A DNA stretch of 64,000 bases from Marinomonas sp. SBI8L (GCF_001624705.1 NZ_JSEO01000003.1:372001-436000), one strand, 5' to 3'; positions 1 through 10,087 are shown, counted from the stretch's first letter. The notes: generated by a model not told the origin, from the sequence alone. Numbers and translations: made by a program.

Positions 1-1221
1 ATGGTTATAAAGGGTGATGCCCCTGATTTAATCGATTCTTTAGTTAAAATAGATGATAGTAAGGCTTTGAAAGCTTTTGAAAAACTGAATGAAAACTTTA
101 AATTTTTAAGAGAAGAGTCTAATAACGAGATTAATAGAACGTTTAATGCTATTAACTATGCAAATATTGGCAGTGGCATTGTATTAATTTTAATCGTGAG
201 TTTGGGCTGCTATGTTTTATATTTTATCTCTGTACCAAGGCTTAAAGAACTAACGAATGTCATTATCAAGACAAGTGATAGCCGTGATATGAGTATGAGA
301 GCGGAAATTAAAGGCAAAGATGAAATTGCAGAGGCAAGCCATGCCTTTAATAATCTCATGAGTGCCATGCAACAAGCCTTAGTAATAGTGGCTGGCTCTT
401 CCCGTAAGTTAGTAGAAGTAACGGCCAATATGTCCAAGCAATCAGCAGAGGCCAAAGTCTTGATGTTAAATCAGCAATCGGAAGCTGACTTATTAGCAAA
501 TGCAATGGGTGATATGGGACAAACTGCCCAACAAATGTCTACCAATATAAGCCTTGCTTCAAGGTATGCGCATGAGGCTGTTAGTGTTGCGAATGATGTT
601 GAATCCTCTATGTATTCAACAGCGGATAGTATTAGTTCACTTGCGAGTAATATTACTATTGCTGAAGAGACCATAGAGCAATTAGAAATTGAGGCATACG
701 AAATAGGTAGCATTTTAGAGGATATAAGTGGTATCGCAGATCAAACCAACCTCCTCGCCCTGAATGCTGCTATTGAAGCCGCTAGAGCGGGTGAGCAAGG
801 TCGAGGTTTTGCCGTTGTTGCCGATGAAGTACGTTCTCTTGCTTTACGCACGCAAGAATCCACAGAAAAAATAAAGTCTAAAATTGAGAGACTTCAGAAA
901 ACCACCAGTGAATCCGTTAATACGATGAAACAGGGTCAGATACTGTCAGAAAGTAGCGTAAAACTCGTCGAGAGTAGTAGTGATTCAATTCATCAAGTGA
1001 TCGAAAAAGTTAAAGAAATTTCAGGCGGAAATGAATTAGTGACGAATACTTTTGAAGAGCAAAGTAATGTGACCAATCAGCTAAACGTTAATATTAAATC
1101 CATACATCAAGCATCGATTAATACCTTAACAGGCACCAATATGATTGAAGAAACCTGCCTAGAGGTGTCTGACTTAACGGCTGATTTAGATAAAATGTTG
1201 AATAAATTTAAATTAAGTTAA
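1..1221 (+). CDS. Methyl-accepting chemotaxis protein, 5'-truncated by window edge
   Basis: Chemoreceptor that relays ligand binding to the CheA/CheW array. The visible part (406 codons) starts in what looks like the end of a periplasmic helical sensor domain. One membrane segment follows at about residues 56-78, then a HAMP region (about 79-130) and the cytoplasmic coiled-coil signalling domain. The hairpin tip with [20 protein letters not shown] lies near residue 245. The in-frame ATG at base 1 is probably not the start: a full receptor would have a first membrane segment and roughly 150 more residues upstream. There is no C-terminal CheR-binding pentapeptide. A terminator hairpin follows. 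Family certain, ligand unknown. Confidence 0.93.
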   Translation: MVIKGDAPDLIDSLVKIDDSKALKAFEKLNENFKFLREESNNEINRTFNAINYANIGSGIVLILIVSLGCYVLYFISVPRLKELTNVIIKTSDSRDMSMRAEIKGKDEIAEASHAFNNLMSAMQQALVIVAGSSRKLVEVTANMSKQSAEAKVLMLNQQSEADLLANAMGDMGQTAQQMSTNISLASRYAHEAVSVANDVESSMYSTADSISSLASNITIAEETIEQLEIEAYEIGSILEDISGIADQTNLLALNAAIEAARAGEQGRGFAVVADEVRSLALRTQESTEKIKSKIERLQKTTSESVNTMKQGQILSESSVKLVESSSDSIHQVIEKVKEISGGNELVTNTFEEQSNVTNQLNVNIKSIHQASINTLTGTNMIEETCLEVSDLTADLDKMLNKFKLS

Positions 1222-1242
1222 TCGTCTTAATGAAAGGAGATT

Positions 1243-1275
1243 AAAAATAGAGGCTAGTGCTTAGCCTCTATTTTT
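1243..1275 (+). terminator. Rho-independent terminator after chemoreceptor gene
   Basis: A 14-bp perfect inverted repeat (1243-1256 and 1262-1275) around a 5-nt loop has an A-run on the left and a T-run on the right. It can terminate transcription in either direction and lies 21 bp after the stop codon of the first chemoreceptor gene. Confidence 0.8.
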
Positions 1276-1313
1276 CGAGAATCTTTAGGTAGAAACCAGA
1301 TACGCAGTACTAG

Positions 1314-1598
1314 GGAACCTGCGAATAAGTCACCTCTTCTCAGTCTTTTCAGAAAACGTATCACACAAGGCGTTACTTTGACGTAATGTAGGTACCTTTC
1401 AAGAAGTGACAACACAGGGCGTGACTTTTTCTGAAATGCCGTTTTGGCATTATTCAAAGACCCGAAGGGCGTGGTCTAAAAGCCCTATCTTTATGTTGAG
1501 AACCTTATCAATAGAATCACTATTAAGTTGCGCTCCTCGCCATAAATCTAGCGGCTTTTATCCTCACGCTGAGGCGGGAGGACTTATTCGCAGGTTCC
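1314..1598 (-). mobile_element. MITE-like element copy A, 285 bp, IS5-type ends
   Basis: The terminal inverted repeats are GGAACCTGCGAATAAGTC and its complement, flanked by a perfect 4-bp direct repeat CTAG (1310-1313, 1599-1602). The ends and the YTAR-type duplication match what I recall of the IS5 group. No transposase is encoded. It lies in the opposite orientation to the copies at 26.8, 32.5 and 39.7 kb and carries about 22 extra bases (a segment around TGAATAATACC/GGCATTT) shared only with the 30.7-kb copy. The right end is 7 bp from the stop codon of the next chemoreceptor gene, so the element may act as its terminator. Confidence 0.85.
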
Positions 1599-1605
1599 CT
1601 AGGCA

Positions 1606-3246
1606 TCACACTTGATAGCGGCCTAAAAGCCTTTGTAGCTCGCTAGATAATGTCTCTAGTTCTTGGCTTGCTTGGGTGACTTTATCTGCACCGGTATTTA
1701 CTTCTTGGGATTGGGTGTTGATGGTGGCTAATGAAGTATTAATATTTTCAGCCACATGGGACTGCAAATCCGATGCATCTGCTATGTCTAAATTCATGTG
1801 TGTCATACGTTCAACAGCTTTGGCAATTTGAGTTAACGTCTCAGCAGCAAGTTGAGATTTGTTTTCTGCGCTATCGGCTTGAGTGGAGCACAGCTGCATT
1901 ATTTTTGAGGCTAAACTTGTGCCAGTTTGCAGGCTTTTTATGGCATCACGAATTTGGTCTGTAGAGGCTTGTGTCCTTTGTGCCAAGGTACGAACTTCAT
2001 CGGCAACCACGGCAAAACCACGGCCGAGCTCCCCTGCACGGGCAGATTCTATCGCCGCATTAAGGGCTAATAAATTGGTTTGATCAGCGATGTCTGTGAT
2101 CACATCAACCACTTGGCCTATGTTGTTGCTATCAGCATCTAAGATACTGATTTGACCTGATAACTTATTTATCTCTTCGATCAGGGCGTTGGTTGTTTGC
2201 ATTGAATCTTGTACGACTTCAGAACCTTCATTTGCTTGATTACTGGTGTTTTGGGCTTCTTTATTAGCGCTTTCAGATTGACCTGTCACCTTATTGGTGG
2301 ATTCGACCATTTGTTGCATAGCGCTGCTGACTTGTTCAACTTCCTCGCGCTGGGCATTGATTCTTAGCTTGGTTTCAGCGCTGATTTGGGTGAGCTCTGA
2401 AGAGGAGTTAGCAAGCTTAGCGGTCACATTGTTGAGCTCTTTAATTACATGGCGAATCATAGAGATAGTGGCATTGAAATGGGTTGCCATGGTGCCAATT
2501 TCGTCTTGTCTTTCGATTGGGATACTGGTGGTAAAATCCGCATCTCTAATAATGCGCTCCATACTATTACTTAAATCGTCGATGGGCTTCTTCACGGCAC
2601 GATAGAGAATAAAGCTGAGAAAAACTAATAGACTGATAAGAAAAAGGCTTAGGCTAGTGAGCCAAATAAGATGGACTTGATAATCTGCTTTAAGTACTTT
2701 GTTTTCTTTTTCCACTAGGCGCATTTGTAAATTGATGAGAGCCGCAATCTTATGACTAATGGGATCAATATCTTTATATAAAGGGCCAATTTGACGATTT
2801 AAACGAGAGGCGACTTTTGGGCTCATCTCGCTTAATCTGGTGATCTTCTGAGTGACTTTCTCTATGGCTTTGTCGGCATTTACAAATAAGACTTCGGCTT
2901 CTTCAGCGAGTAATCGCTCTTCAGTACTTAAGTTACGACTACGATAAGCAAGCCACTTCTCGCTTATTTCTGCTTGTGCTCGGTTAATACCCTCTAAGGC
3001 TTGGGTTGCATTGATCAACCCTGCATTGGCTTTATTGACTGAGTCAGTGACATAAATGGCATAGTCATCCGCAATAATCTTTAGGTTTTCAAGAGGTACC
3101 ATATGCTCTTGGTATACCTTTTCGACACCTTGATTAGCTGTTTTTAGTTGGATTAAGGAGGTGGCGACCACAATAAGTAGGCCAACCACTGGGAGCACTG
3201 AGAGCAAAAGGAGTTTACTTTTAATGGAGATATGAGGGATTTGCAT
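1606..3246 (-). CDS. Methyl-accepting chemotaxis protein
   Basis: Full-length chemoreceptor of 546 residues. Membrane segment 1 is at about 12-32, followed by a helical periplasmic four-helix-bundle type sensor to about 190. Membrane segment 2 is at about 193-216, HAMP at about 217-268, then a signalling coiled coil with the tip [20 protein letters not shown] near 387-406. No terminal NWETF-type pentapeptide is seen. It starts 37 bp after the universal stress gene and on the same strand, so it is probably the last gene of the tctC-tctAB-usp unit. That suggests it may report on a ligand handled by this transporter (inference). It ends right beside MITE copy A. Confidence 0.93.
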   Translation of the reverse strand: MQIPHISIKSKLLLLSVLPVVGLLIVVATSLIQLKTANQGVEKVYQEHMVPLENLKIIADDYAIYVTDSVNKANAGLINATQALEGINRAQAEISEKWLAYRSRNLSTEERLLAEEAEVLFVNADKAIEKVTQKITRLSEMSPKVASRLNRQIGPLYKDIDPISHKIAALINLQMRLVEKENKVLKADYQVHLIWLTSLSLFLISLLVFLSFILYRAVKKPIDDLSNSMERIIRDADFTTSIPIERQDEIGTMATHFNATISMIRHVIKELNNVTAKLANSSSELTQISAETKLRINAQREEVEQVSSAMQQMVESTNKVTGQSESANKEAQNTSNQANEGSEVVQDSMQTTNALIEEINKLSGQISILDADSNNIGQVVDVITDIADQTNLLALNAAIESARAGELGRGFAVVADEVRTLAQRTQASTDQIRDAIKSLQTGTSLASKIMQLCSTQADSAENKSQLAAETLTQIAKAVERMTHMNLDIADASDLQSHVAENINTSLATINTQSQEVNTGADKVTQASQELETLSSELQRLLGRYQV

Positions 3247-3283
3247 CTTAGTGCTCCTAGGTGATGAAGGTTTGTTTTATTTT

Positions 3284-4141
3284 TTAGTGCATCATAAAAA
3301 TAGGAAGATCAGACTTGGCCAGCATATGACGAGTAACACCGCCAAAGATTTGTTCACGCACACGTCGTCTTGTATAGGCGCCCATTATGATGAGTTGGCT
3401 TTGATGGTTTTTAGCGAAACTCATTAAAGCTTCACCTGTGGCGCTATGGCTATTATCGAACTGTTCAATAATGGTATTGATGCCATGGCATTTAAGATAA
3501 TCGGCTAGCTCATTGGGGCTTGGTTGACGATATCCCTTACGAGTACCTGTGGTGATAATGACTTGCTGGGCTCGTTTTAAAATTGGCAGCGCATGGCTTA
3601 TTGCTCGGGCCACTTCAGTACTGGCATTCCAAGCAATCAAGACCTTATCCGCTTTAAATTGGGTCATGGTTCTAGGGACTAGCAAAACAGGTTTGCCGCT
3701 GCGCATAATGGCGGCTTCAAAGGTAGCGGTAGAGCTACCTGATTTAGACTGAGGGATAATGACAAGGTCAGATACCTTGCCTTTTTCCGCGACTAGCTCA
3801 CTGCGTAAACCATTCACTTCGACCCAGTGGGCAGTGGTATTTCGGCTAGATGCTTTTTCGCTCAGTTTGATATCTAGCTTACGGCATAACTTAGCGAATT
3901 CTGTCTGCAGGGTTTGTGATTCAGACTGAGAGAACTTCCCCGCCAGTGACTCTAATTCTCGTACTAGCTTGGTAGGAATACCTATCGCACCTTCTGGGAT
4001 AAATTGTCTTGGGCTAACTTGAGCATGCAGCACTTCTAAATGACCATCAAAGTAGTTAGCCACGGAAAGCGCACCTTCAAGGCGTTCATTAATGTGGCCA
4101 CTGGTGGAGAGGGGCATTAATAAGGATTTTGGGGTAATCAT
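3284..4141 (-). CDS. Universal stress protein with tandem Usp domains
   Basis: Protein of 285 residues, about twice a single Usp domain. Domain 1 covers roughly residues 1-150 and domain 2 about 165-285. The second domain ends with the nucleotide-binding type loop MGAYTRRRVREQIFGGVT, resembling the G-x2-G-x9-G-S/T motif; the first domain lacks a clear copy (IIPQSKSGSS instead). It is a soluble cytoplasmic protein. It follows the fused TctAB permease by 24 bp, and usp genes downstream of TTT permeases are a recurrent arrangement. It is probably co-transcribed with the transporter; its precise role is unknown. Confidence 0.88.
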   Translation of the reverse strand: MITPKSLLMPLSTSGHINERLEGALSVANYFDGHLEVLHAQVSPRQFIPEGAIGIPTKLVRELESLAGKFSQSESQTLQTEFAKLCRKLDIKLSEKASSRNTTAHWVEVNGLRSELVAEKGKVSDLVIIPQSKSGSSTATFEAAIMRSGKPVLLVPRTMTQFKADKVLIAWNASTEVARAISHALPILKRAQQVIITTGTRKGYRQPSPNELADYLKCHGINTIIEQFDNSHSATGEALMSFAKNHQSQLIIMGAYTRRRVREQIFGGVTRHMLAKSDLPIFMMH

Positions 4142-4165
4142 AAAAAATCTCCGTGAGAAAACTCC

Positions 4166-6175
4166 CTAGCCTATCGGCCAGGGAAGTTGAACTAGATCTT
4201 GTAGCAGGCCACGGGGAAGATCTAACACCATGACATGAGATAGAACACTTAAGAATAAAACGGCACTCATAGTTAGGGAGGCGGTTTTTATAAAGGAGGT
4301 ACGCGCTTTTAAGACCAAGAAGGCAATAAAAAAGAGACTGATAGAAATAAGATAGCCAAGTACAAAACAACCCAGGATAAGGCCAACTAACCAATAGATA
4401 TAATGCATCAAGCTGGCAACACTTTGATCGCCCTTATAGCCTGCGACGATTTCATTATCAAAGTTCACAGGGTCATCAAACTTATTAGTAACAAGCTTAT
4501 AAAGCACAATACTGGATAATATGAGCATGAGACCAGATAAGCCTGCGGTAAACACGCCCCCTAAAAAGGATTGCTGTAAAGAGTCGTACAAACCATAGGC
4601 GAAGGTTAGACAAACCGCAGCGGCAAATATTACCTGTGGGCGAATGGAGTGCTGAGCTTTAGCTTGTGTTTGAGTTAGATTGTCTTTCTCAGCGCTCTCA
4701 GCGTCACTAGTATCATCTGACTTGCTTGCGTGTCTTGCTGCAAAGTAAATAGAAACCGCCGTCATGATGCCAATGATGATAACGCCCGGTTTTAATAAGA
4801 AGCCCCAACCATCAAACTGTACCGCTTGATATAAATAGGTTTCCATACCGCCAGCGAGTACAAAACCGATTAAAAAAGCCGGTCTTGGCCAACCAAAGCG
4901 CTTCATTAAAATACCTAATAAACCGATACCCAATAGTGCCATCAAGTCGCCAAGATCTCGGGTCGCTTGGAAAGCCGCAAAGCAGATCACCATGATCATG
5001 AATGGGGCCATTAAGGCGTAAGGTATGGTCGTGAGCTTAGCGACCCACTTAGATAGGATTAAACAAGCACCGGCACCAATAACATTCGCCATCGCAAGAG
5101 ACCAGACAATGGTGTAAGTGATGTCTAGGTCTGTGCTGACCATAGCAGGGCCTGGTTCAAGACCGATAAGTACCATGCCACCTAAGAAGACAGCCATACT
5201 GCCAGAACCTGGAATACCAAATAACAGGGTAGGGATAAGACCACCGCCTTCTTTGGCATTATTGGATGACTCTGGTGCTAATACACCACGCACATCACCT
5301 TTACCAAACTCTGACTTGTCTTTTGAGGTTTGAACCGCATGACCATAGGCGATCCAATCGACAACGCTACCACCAAGACCTGGGAGTGCGCCGACTATGC
5401 AACCGATAATGGCACAACGAATCGCTAGCCATTTGTTACGTACTAGATCTGTGATGCCTTCAACCCAACCACTGCCTAATTTAGAGGCTTCAGCAATAGG
5501 GCGATTTTGTCTTAATAGATCAATAATTTCGGGAATAGCGAAAATACCTAAGCCAACCACCACTAACGGAATACCATCCATTAGGTAGCTATTATCAAAA
5601 CTCATACGGTATTCACCGGTCGCAGGAGCGCCACCAATGCTGCCAAACAGCAAGCCAATGCCGCAGGCGCTCAAGCCTTTAATTAGGCTATTACCTGCTA
5701 GTACACCTACCATACTCAGTCCGAGTAAGGTCAGCATAAATAGCTCAGCCGAGCCAAACGCTAGGATGACAGGGCGAGCAATAAGAACAAATAAGGTTAG
5801 GACTAAAGCACCAAATAAACCGCCGAACAAAGAGGCAGAAAAAGCTGCCGATAAGGCTCTGGCTGCTTGGCCTTTTTTGGCCATGGGGAAGCCATCTAAC
5901 ACAGTGGCTTGAGACCCGCTTGAGCCGGGGATACCCATCAATACTGAGGTGAAAGTATCAGACGTTGGGATAACAGCAACCAAACCAATTAACATGGCAA
6001 GGGCCGAAACGGGCTCCATTCCGAATAAAAAAGGTAACAGGAGAGAGAGGCCTGCTATGCCACCTAAACCTGGAAAAATACCAATAGCGAGACCCAGTAA
6101 AACGCCGCCAGAAAGGTATAAAAGATGAGTGCCCGTGAGTATGGTTTGCAGGGCGATTAAGAATGCATCAATCAT
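4166..6175 (-). CDS. tctA: TTT transporter permease, TctA-TctB fusion
   Basis: Inner-membrane permease of a tripartite tricarboxylate transporter, 669 residues. The first ~485 residues are TctA, with the two characteristic glycine/proline loops IGIFPGLGGIAGLSLLLPF (about 32-50) and VGALPGLGGSVVDWIAYGH (about 262-280) plus FGIPGSGSMAVFLGGM. A charged linker (about 484-512) leads to a TctB-like small subunit of about 150 residues with several membrane helices. TctA is usually about 500 residues and TctB is usually a separate gene, so this is a natural fusion. The binding protein gene tctC lies upstream, 150 bp away across a stem-loop. The substrate is probably a di- or tricarboxylate (inference). 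Confidence 0.93.
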   Translation of the reverse strand: MIDAFLIALQTILTGTHLLYLSGGVLLGLAIGIFPGLGGIAGLSLLLPFLFGMEPVSALAMLIGLVAVIPTSDTFTSVLMGIPGSSGSQATVLDGFPMAKKGQAARALSAAFSASLFGGLFGALVLTLFVLIARPVILAFGSAELFMLTLLGLSMVGVLAGNSLIKGLSACGIGLLFGSIGGAPATGEYRMSFDNSYLMDGIPLVVVGLGIFAIPEIIDLLRQNRPIAEASKLGSGWVEGITDLVRNKWLAIRCAIIGCIVGALPGLGGSVVDWIAYGHAVQTSKDKSEFGKGDVRGVLAPESSNNAKEGGGLIPTLLFGIPGSGSMAVFLGGMVLIGLEPGPAMVSTDLDITYTIVWSLAMANVIGAGACLILSKWVAKLTTIPYALMAPFMIMVICFAAFQATRDLGDLMALLGIGLLGILMKRFGWPRPAFLIGFVLAGGMETYLYQAVQFDGWGFLLKPGVIIIGIMTAVSIYFAARHASKSDDTSDAESAEKDNLTQTQAKAQHSIRPQVIFAAAVCLTFAYGLYDSLQQSFLGGVFTAGLSGLMLILSSIVLYKLVTNKFDDPVNFDNEIVAGYKGDQSVASLMHYIYWLVGLILGCFVLGYLISISLFFIAFLVLKARTSFIKTASLTMSAVLFLSVLSHVMVLDLPRGLLQDLVQLPWPIG

Positions 6176-6274
6176 GCGCTCAAGCCTCTTAAAGTAATGA
6201 TATGGCGAACGGTTTTTCGACCACAGGTGTTGGTTAGGTGAGGCATGTGCGCTCTCCGATAAATGAGCTTCTCA

Positions 6275-6294
6275 AAGCCCTGAAAACAGGGCTT
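6275..6294 (-). other. Intercistronic stem-loop after tctC
   Basis: An 8-bp perfect stem (AAGCCCTG/CAGGGCTT) with a 4-nt loop sits between the end of tctC and the permease gene. It has no long T-run, so it may stabilise the upstream message or partly attenuate downstream genes, favouring high expression of the binding protein. Confidence 0.55.
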
Positions 6295-6325
6295 ATCAAA
6301 GTGAAAGAGTAAAGATAGTGAGGGA

Positions 6326-7432
6326 TTAAAAGCGTACGTTATACTTTTCAGTCAACCAGCTGCGGACCCACTCTTTATCTGCGTCTGAGATAGAAAGAGC
6401 TGTGTTAAAGGCACTGGTAGCGTCACCATAAATTGCTTGCGGGTAAAGGCCTAAAACCTTTTCAGAACGGCTCTTAAACTCGTCTGATTCAACGGTTTTA
6501 GCAATGGCATTCTGCCAAGTTTCAATCACTTCTTCTGAGGTCCCTTTAGGTAAGAAAATCCCTTTTTGAGCAGCAAAGCCTGCGACAAAGAAAGCTTTCC
6601 AAACTTTAAAGTCAGTACCAGAAGGGGCTTCGCCATGAATCATTTCATAGACTTCAGCGAAGTGAGGTAGGTCTGGGAAAGTTGGGTCTCTTTGCAAGCT
6701 ACCATCTTCAGCCAAAATACCCCAAGTCATGATAGGTACCGCTTTGCCTTCTTTAACCAAAGGTGTCACTTTTTTCAGGTAAGCGGCACTGGTTTGGTAA
6801 TCGATATTGACTTCACCACGTTCAAAAGCGAGACGACCTGCGCCACGACCTTTCATGCCAAAGATTGCTTTAACATCTATGTCTAACATGTCTAAAGCAA
6901 GTAGTGGGACTAGGTCTAACGAGGTTGCGCCTTGGCTACCATACTTAAGTTCTTGATTGCGTAATTTCACTAGGTCTTGCGCTGAGTTAATACCCAGATC
7001 AGCATTCACATAGAAGACACCACCTGTTGGTGTGGCAAGTACAGCGTGCCAATCTTGATATTCATATTTAACGCGACGATCACCTAATAGGTAAGGGAAT
7101 TGAGTTGAACCTGAGGTGCCTAGTACGTTAAGGCCGTTGTTTTTAGCACGACGTTGGAACTGGTTTGCCCCTTTGGTAGAGCCACCGCCAGGGATGTTTT
7201 TCACCACGACTACAGGTTCACCCGGTAGGTTTTTTGAGATCATAGGTGCATAGAAGCGCGCCCAAGTGTCCGAACCACCGCCTTCTTTGAAAGGGACAAT
7301 CCATTCAACACGTTTACCACTAAAATCAGTGGCTTGAGCAGGTACTGAAAGTGTTGCAAGCACAATACTTGCGCCTGTGATGATGCCTTGCATCAATCGT
7401 GTGATTGATTGTTTTTTAAGTTGATAACTCAT
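6326..7432 (-). CDS. tctC: TTT transporter periplasmic binding protein (TctC/Bug family)
   Basis: Extracytoplasmic receptor of the tripartite tricarboxylate transporter, 368 residues from the chosen start. A signal peptide covers about residues 1-34, with likely cleavage after VPAQA. The family features are the VEWIVPFKEGGGSDTWARF segment and KNIPGGGSTKGANQF near the N-terminus of the mature protein. I chose ATG 7432 because a GAGG ribosome site lies 8 bp upstream; earlier in-frame ATGs at 7471 and 7441 would place that site inside the gene. It is the first gene of a tctC-tctAB-usp-MCP unit. A TctD-type direct repeat sits 83-102 bp upstream. Confidence 0.93.
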   Translation of the reverse strand: MSYQLKKQSITRLMQGIITGASIVLATLSVPAQATDFSGKRVEWIVPFKEGGGSDTWARFYAPMISKNLPGEPVVVVKNIPGGGSTKGANQFQRRAKNNGLNVLGTSGSTQFPYLLGDRRVKYEYQDWHAVLATPTGGVFYVNADLGINSAQDLVKLRNQELKYGSQGATSLDLVPLLALDMLDIDVKAIFGMKGRGAGRLAFERGEVNIDYQTSAAYLKKVTPLVKEGKAVPIMTWGILAEDGSLQRDPTFPDLPHFAEVYEMIHGEAPSGTDFKVWKAFFVAGFAAQKGIFLPKGTSEEVIETWQNAIAKTVESDEFKSRSEKVLGLYPQAIYGDATSAFNTALSISDADKEWVRSWLTEKYNVRF

Positions 7433-7514
7433 TGTAAGCCTCATAATTATTTTTGTATTAAGGGTGACCATGCCTATGGTCGGGTTTACTCTTATTGCTC
7501 CACCTTAAAAAGGT

Positions 7515-7534
7515 AAGCTGTCACCAAGCTGTCA
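7515..7534. promoter_or_regulatory. Direct repeat, candidate TctD binding site upstream of tctC
   Basis: AAGCTGTCA occurs twice with an 11-bp period (one helical turn), the usual architecture of OmpR-family response-regulator sites. The 20-bp sequence is identical at 19 positions to the one at 10088-10107 upstream of tctD. It lies between galD and tctC, so tctC has its own regulated promoter. Confidence 0.65.
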
Positions 7535-7575
7535 CAGACGACTTGGTGTGGTTTTATTGAAAATGGATAAACTGA

Positions 7576-8706
7576 TTAGGATGCTTGCAGTTTTAAAGGC
7601 GTCCAAATACGGCTAGGGACATACAGGTCGCCTCGAAATAAACGTCTAGCAGTGCGAACTAGTCCTGCTTGATGAATTTCAGAACGCTCTTGCTTAAGCG
7701 TCATGTTTAACGCGATCGTGATTTTTCCACTTGGGTGTTCAATAACGACTTGCTTCGCTTTATCGCTACCCTTGCTATTAACTTGGTTATCAAGTGCTAT
7801 GGGGGTTAAGCCTTCTGCGACTGTGCCTGGAATGGCGGAGCAAACACTGACGCAAATAGCACCTGTTGCAGAGTGGCTGGCATGGCAGTTGTGGGGGACG
7901 AAATAGCGAGAAGTAATGCTGCCACCCTGTTGTGGTGTACTTAGTAGACCAACTTTGGGAATCACTTGATGAGAAACATCTCCCAATCCCATTTTTTCGC
8001 CTGCGATTAAACGAATCGCTTCGATACGCGCAAGCAAACTTTCATTATTATCTAGGCTCTGTTTGGACTCATTGCCTTTAATACCAAGGCTTGTGGCAGG
8101 GATAAGCACCATAGGCATAGCGGCATCTATGCAACTGACTTCTGTCCCTAGAATCGAATCCTTTAGCTGGCCTGTTGGGAATAGCTTGCCTGTTTTTGTC
8201 CCTGCAACATTCAAGAAGTTGAGCATGACAGGTGCCGCACTACCTTCCACGCCATCAATTTGAGTTTCACCTTCATAATTAACAAAACCATCAGGTGTTT
8301 GTACTAAGACATGGATGAAAGAGTTGGTGTTTAGGTTGCGCACTCTGACTAAAGTTTCGCCTAATTGAGCACGGACTAAACCGGACTCTATGGCGAAAGG
8401 GGCGGCGCCAGAGAGGATGTTGCCACAAGATGGCGCGGTATCTACGGACATGTCATCGATAGAGACTTGTGCAAACAAATAATCAATATCCGCTTCTGGA
8501 CTCTCTGAAACCGAAATGATCGCCGCTTTACTGGTTAAGCTGGTGGCACCACCAATACCGTCAATTTGTTGACCCGTACATGATCCCATCGCTGACAATA
8601 AAACCTGTTTTTGTGTTTCCCAATCCCTAGGTAAATCATTCGCCAAAAAATAAGGTCCACGTGACGTACCGCCACGCATCATGGTGCAGGGAATGGATGT
8701 TTGCAT
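7576..8706 (-). CDS. galD: PrpF-superfamily isomerase, probable 4-oxalomesaconate tautomerase
   Basis: Protein of 376 residues of the PrpF/DAP-epimerase fold. The start CTMMRGGTSRGPYF (about 7-20), DGIGGATSLTSKAA (about 48-61) and APSCGNILSGAAPFA (about 91-105) match GalD-like tautomerases. The Lys of SLTSK and the Cys of SCGN correspond to the residues proposed for acid/base chemistry in PrpF. GalD interconverts keto and enol oxalomesaconate in gallate breakdown; a methylaconitate-type isomerase is the alternative. It is the first gene of the minus-strand unit leading into the TTT transporter and faces a LysR gene across 423 bp. The rest of the gallate pathway is not in the window. Confidence 0.8.
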   Translation of the reverse strand: MQTSIPCTMMRGGTSRGPYFLANDLPRDWETQKQVLLSAMGSCTGQQIDGIGGATSLTSKAAIISVSESPEADIDYLFAQVSIDDMSVDTAPSCGNILSGAAPFAIESGLVRAQLGETLVRVRNLNTNSFIHVLVQTPDGFVNYEGETQIDGVEGSAAPVMLNFLNVAGTKTGKLFPTGQLKDSILGTEVSCIDAAMPMVLIPATSLGIKGNESKQSLDNNESLLARIEAIRLIAGEKMGLGDVSHQVIPKVGLLSTPQQGGSITSRYFVPHNCHASHSATGAICVSVCSAIPGTVAEGLTPIALDNQVNSKGSDKAKQVVIEHPSGKITIALNMTLKQERSEIHQAGLVRTARRLFRGDLYVPSRIWTPLKLQAS

Positions 8707-9129
8707 GAGGTCACCTCGAGCTATAGTTTAGATTTTCTAAATCAAAATGCTGTTTTTTATTTTAGGACTTGCTGATGTGGGCTAAAGTACCGTGGAGGCT
8801 TTTGACTGACAAACGATAAGATTTAGCTATTTGGTATAGAAAAACTACACTGAAAAATTAGCGCAATAGATAAAATTAAAAATAAAGTGATTTCTATCTA
8901 GGGTTGATGAAAAATATTATATTTCTAATTTATTGTTTTAATTATATTTATTTTTAATATCTTTCTTCTTTAGTGATTGTTCTTTGTAGGGTTTTAGAAT
9001 CTTGATTTAGTAATAATGATGCTATAGAAAAATCGTTTTATAAGTTAGAAACGCTAATGAAAAAATGATCTCTACCAATAACGCTTATAAAAATAATAGA
9101 ATAACTAAACTGAAAAAGTGGAAAATACG
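8707..9129. promoter_or_regulatory. AT-rich divergent control region between galD and lysR
   Basis: This non-coding stretch of about 420 bp separates divergently transcribed galD and the LysR gene, the usual location of LysR operators. It is very AT-rich, especially 8870-8960. A short direct repeat TATAGAAAAA occurs near 8836 and 9023. I could not define a convincing T-N11-A operator or promoter by eye. Confidence 0.45.
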
Positions 9130-10020
9130 ATGAAACGCTTACCTCCTTTAAAAGCGATGCAGGCATTTGAAGCGGCTGGACGGCATCAAAGTCTTAAAAA
9201 AGCAGCGGATGAGTTATGTGTCACCACAGGCGCTATTAGCCAGCAAATTAAGTTGTTGGAAGCCCATTTAGACGTTGAGTTGTTTAAGCGCTTAAATAAA
9301 TCTGTGCGCTTAACAGAAGCGGGTAGAGCTTGTCTTCCTCTCATTGAGCAAGGGTTTGAGCTGTTAGGTGATGCCGCAGCAAAAGCACAAACCTATAGTG
9401 AACAAAAGCTCATTACCATTAGCGTGGCGCCTTCTTTTGGCGCGAAATGGTTATTGCCTCGATTAGAGCAGTTTAGGCGTAAACACCCTGATATTGATTT
9501 ACGTATTGACGCCTCAACTCGACTCATCGATTTTGCCCATGATGATGTGGATATTTCGATTCGTTATGGGGCAATCAAGGAGAAAGGAATGCATGTGGAA
9601 TCTCTTTCTCATGAAGAGCTGTTTCCTGTTTGTAGCCCTCACCTGATGACCCAGTGTGCCAGTTTAGAAGCCCTAAGTGATTATCCTTTATTGCACCTTG
9701 AGCGACGTTCTGCGGACAAGTCCTTTCCCGGTTGGGCCGAATGGATTGAAGAGAATGGGCTAAATAAAGACGCCTTTAAACATGGGCCAAGATTCAGTAT
9801 GTCGAGCATGGTGTTACAGGCCGCAATAGATGGGCAAGGGGTGGCGATGGCCAGCAGCGTATTGGCAGCGGATGATTTAAAAACAGGGCGTTTAATTCGG
9901 CTTTTTCCGCAATCATTAAGGGCGAAATATAACTATCACCTAATATGTACTAAAAGCCTGTCACAAAGGGCTGATGTGGTGAAGTTTATTGATTGGATCA
10001 AGCAGGAGATTCTCACATAA
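9130..10020 (+). CDS. LysR-family regulator, GcvA-like
   Basis: Transcription regulator of about 296 residues. The N-terminal winged helix-turn-helix (LPPLKAMQAFEAAGRHQSLK through FKRLNKSVRLTEAG) has the opening typical of the GcvA/AmpR subgroup. A LysR substrate-binding domain follows (about residues 90-295). I chose ATG 9130; GTG 9118 is an alternative adding four residues, with no ribosome site. It is divergent from galD-tctC-tctAB and so the natural candidate regulator of that catabolic unit (inference). Confidence 0.9.
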   Translation: MKRLPPLKAMQAFEAAGRHQSLKKAADELCVTTGAISQQIKLLEAHLDVELFKRLNKSVRLTEAGRACLPLIEQGFELLGDAAAKAQTYSEQKLITISVAPSFGAKWLLPRLEQFRRKHPDIDLRIDASTRLIDFAHDDVDISIRYGAIKEKGMHVESLSHEELFPVCSPHLMTQCASLEALSDYPLLHLERRSADKSFPGWAEWIEENGLNKDAFKHGPRFSMSSMVLQAAIDGQGVAMASSVLAADDLKTGRLIRLFPQSLRAKYNYHLICTKSLSQRADVVKFIDWIKQEILT

Positions 10021-10087
10021 ATTGTGTTTTTGCCGCTGATGAAGTGATTCTAAACACCCAGTGAATGGCGTGTTTACATAGTCTTGA

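Noticed and set aside
1254-1457. Open frames inside MITE copies (also 26984-27232 and the start of 39833-40606) sharing LLERYLHYVKVTPCVI
   Set aside because: The similarity is explained by the repeat itself; the frames differ in start and end, have no ribosome site and continue into unrelated flanks.
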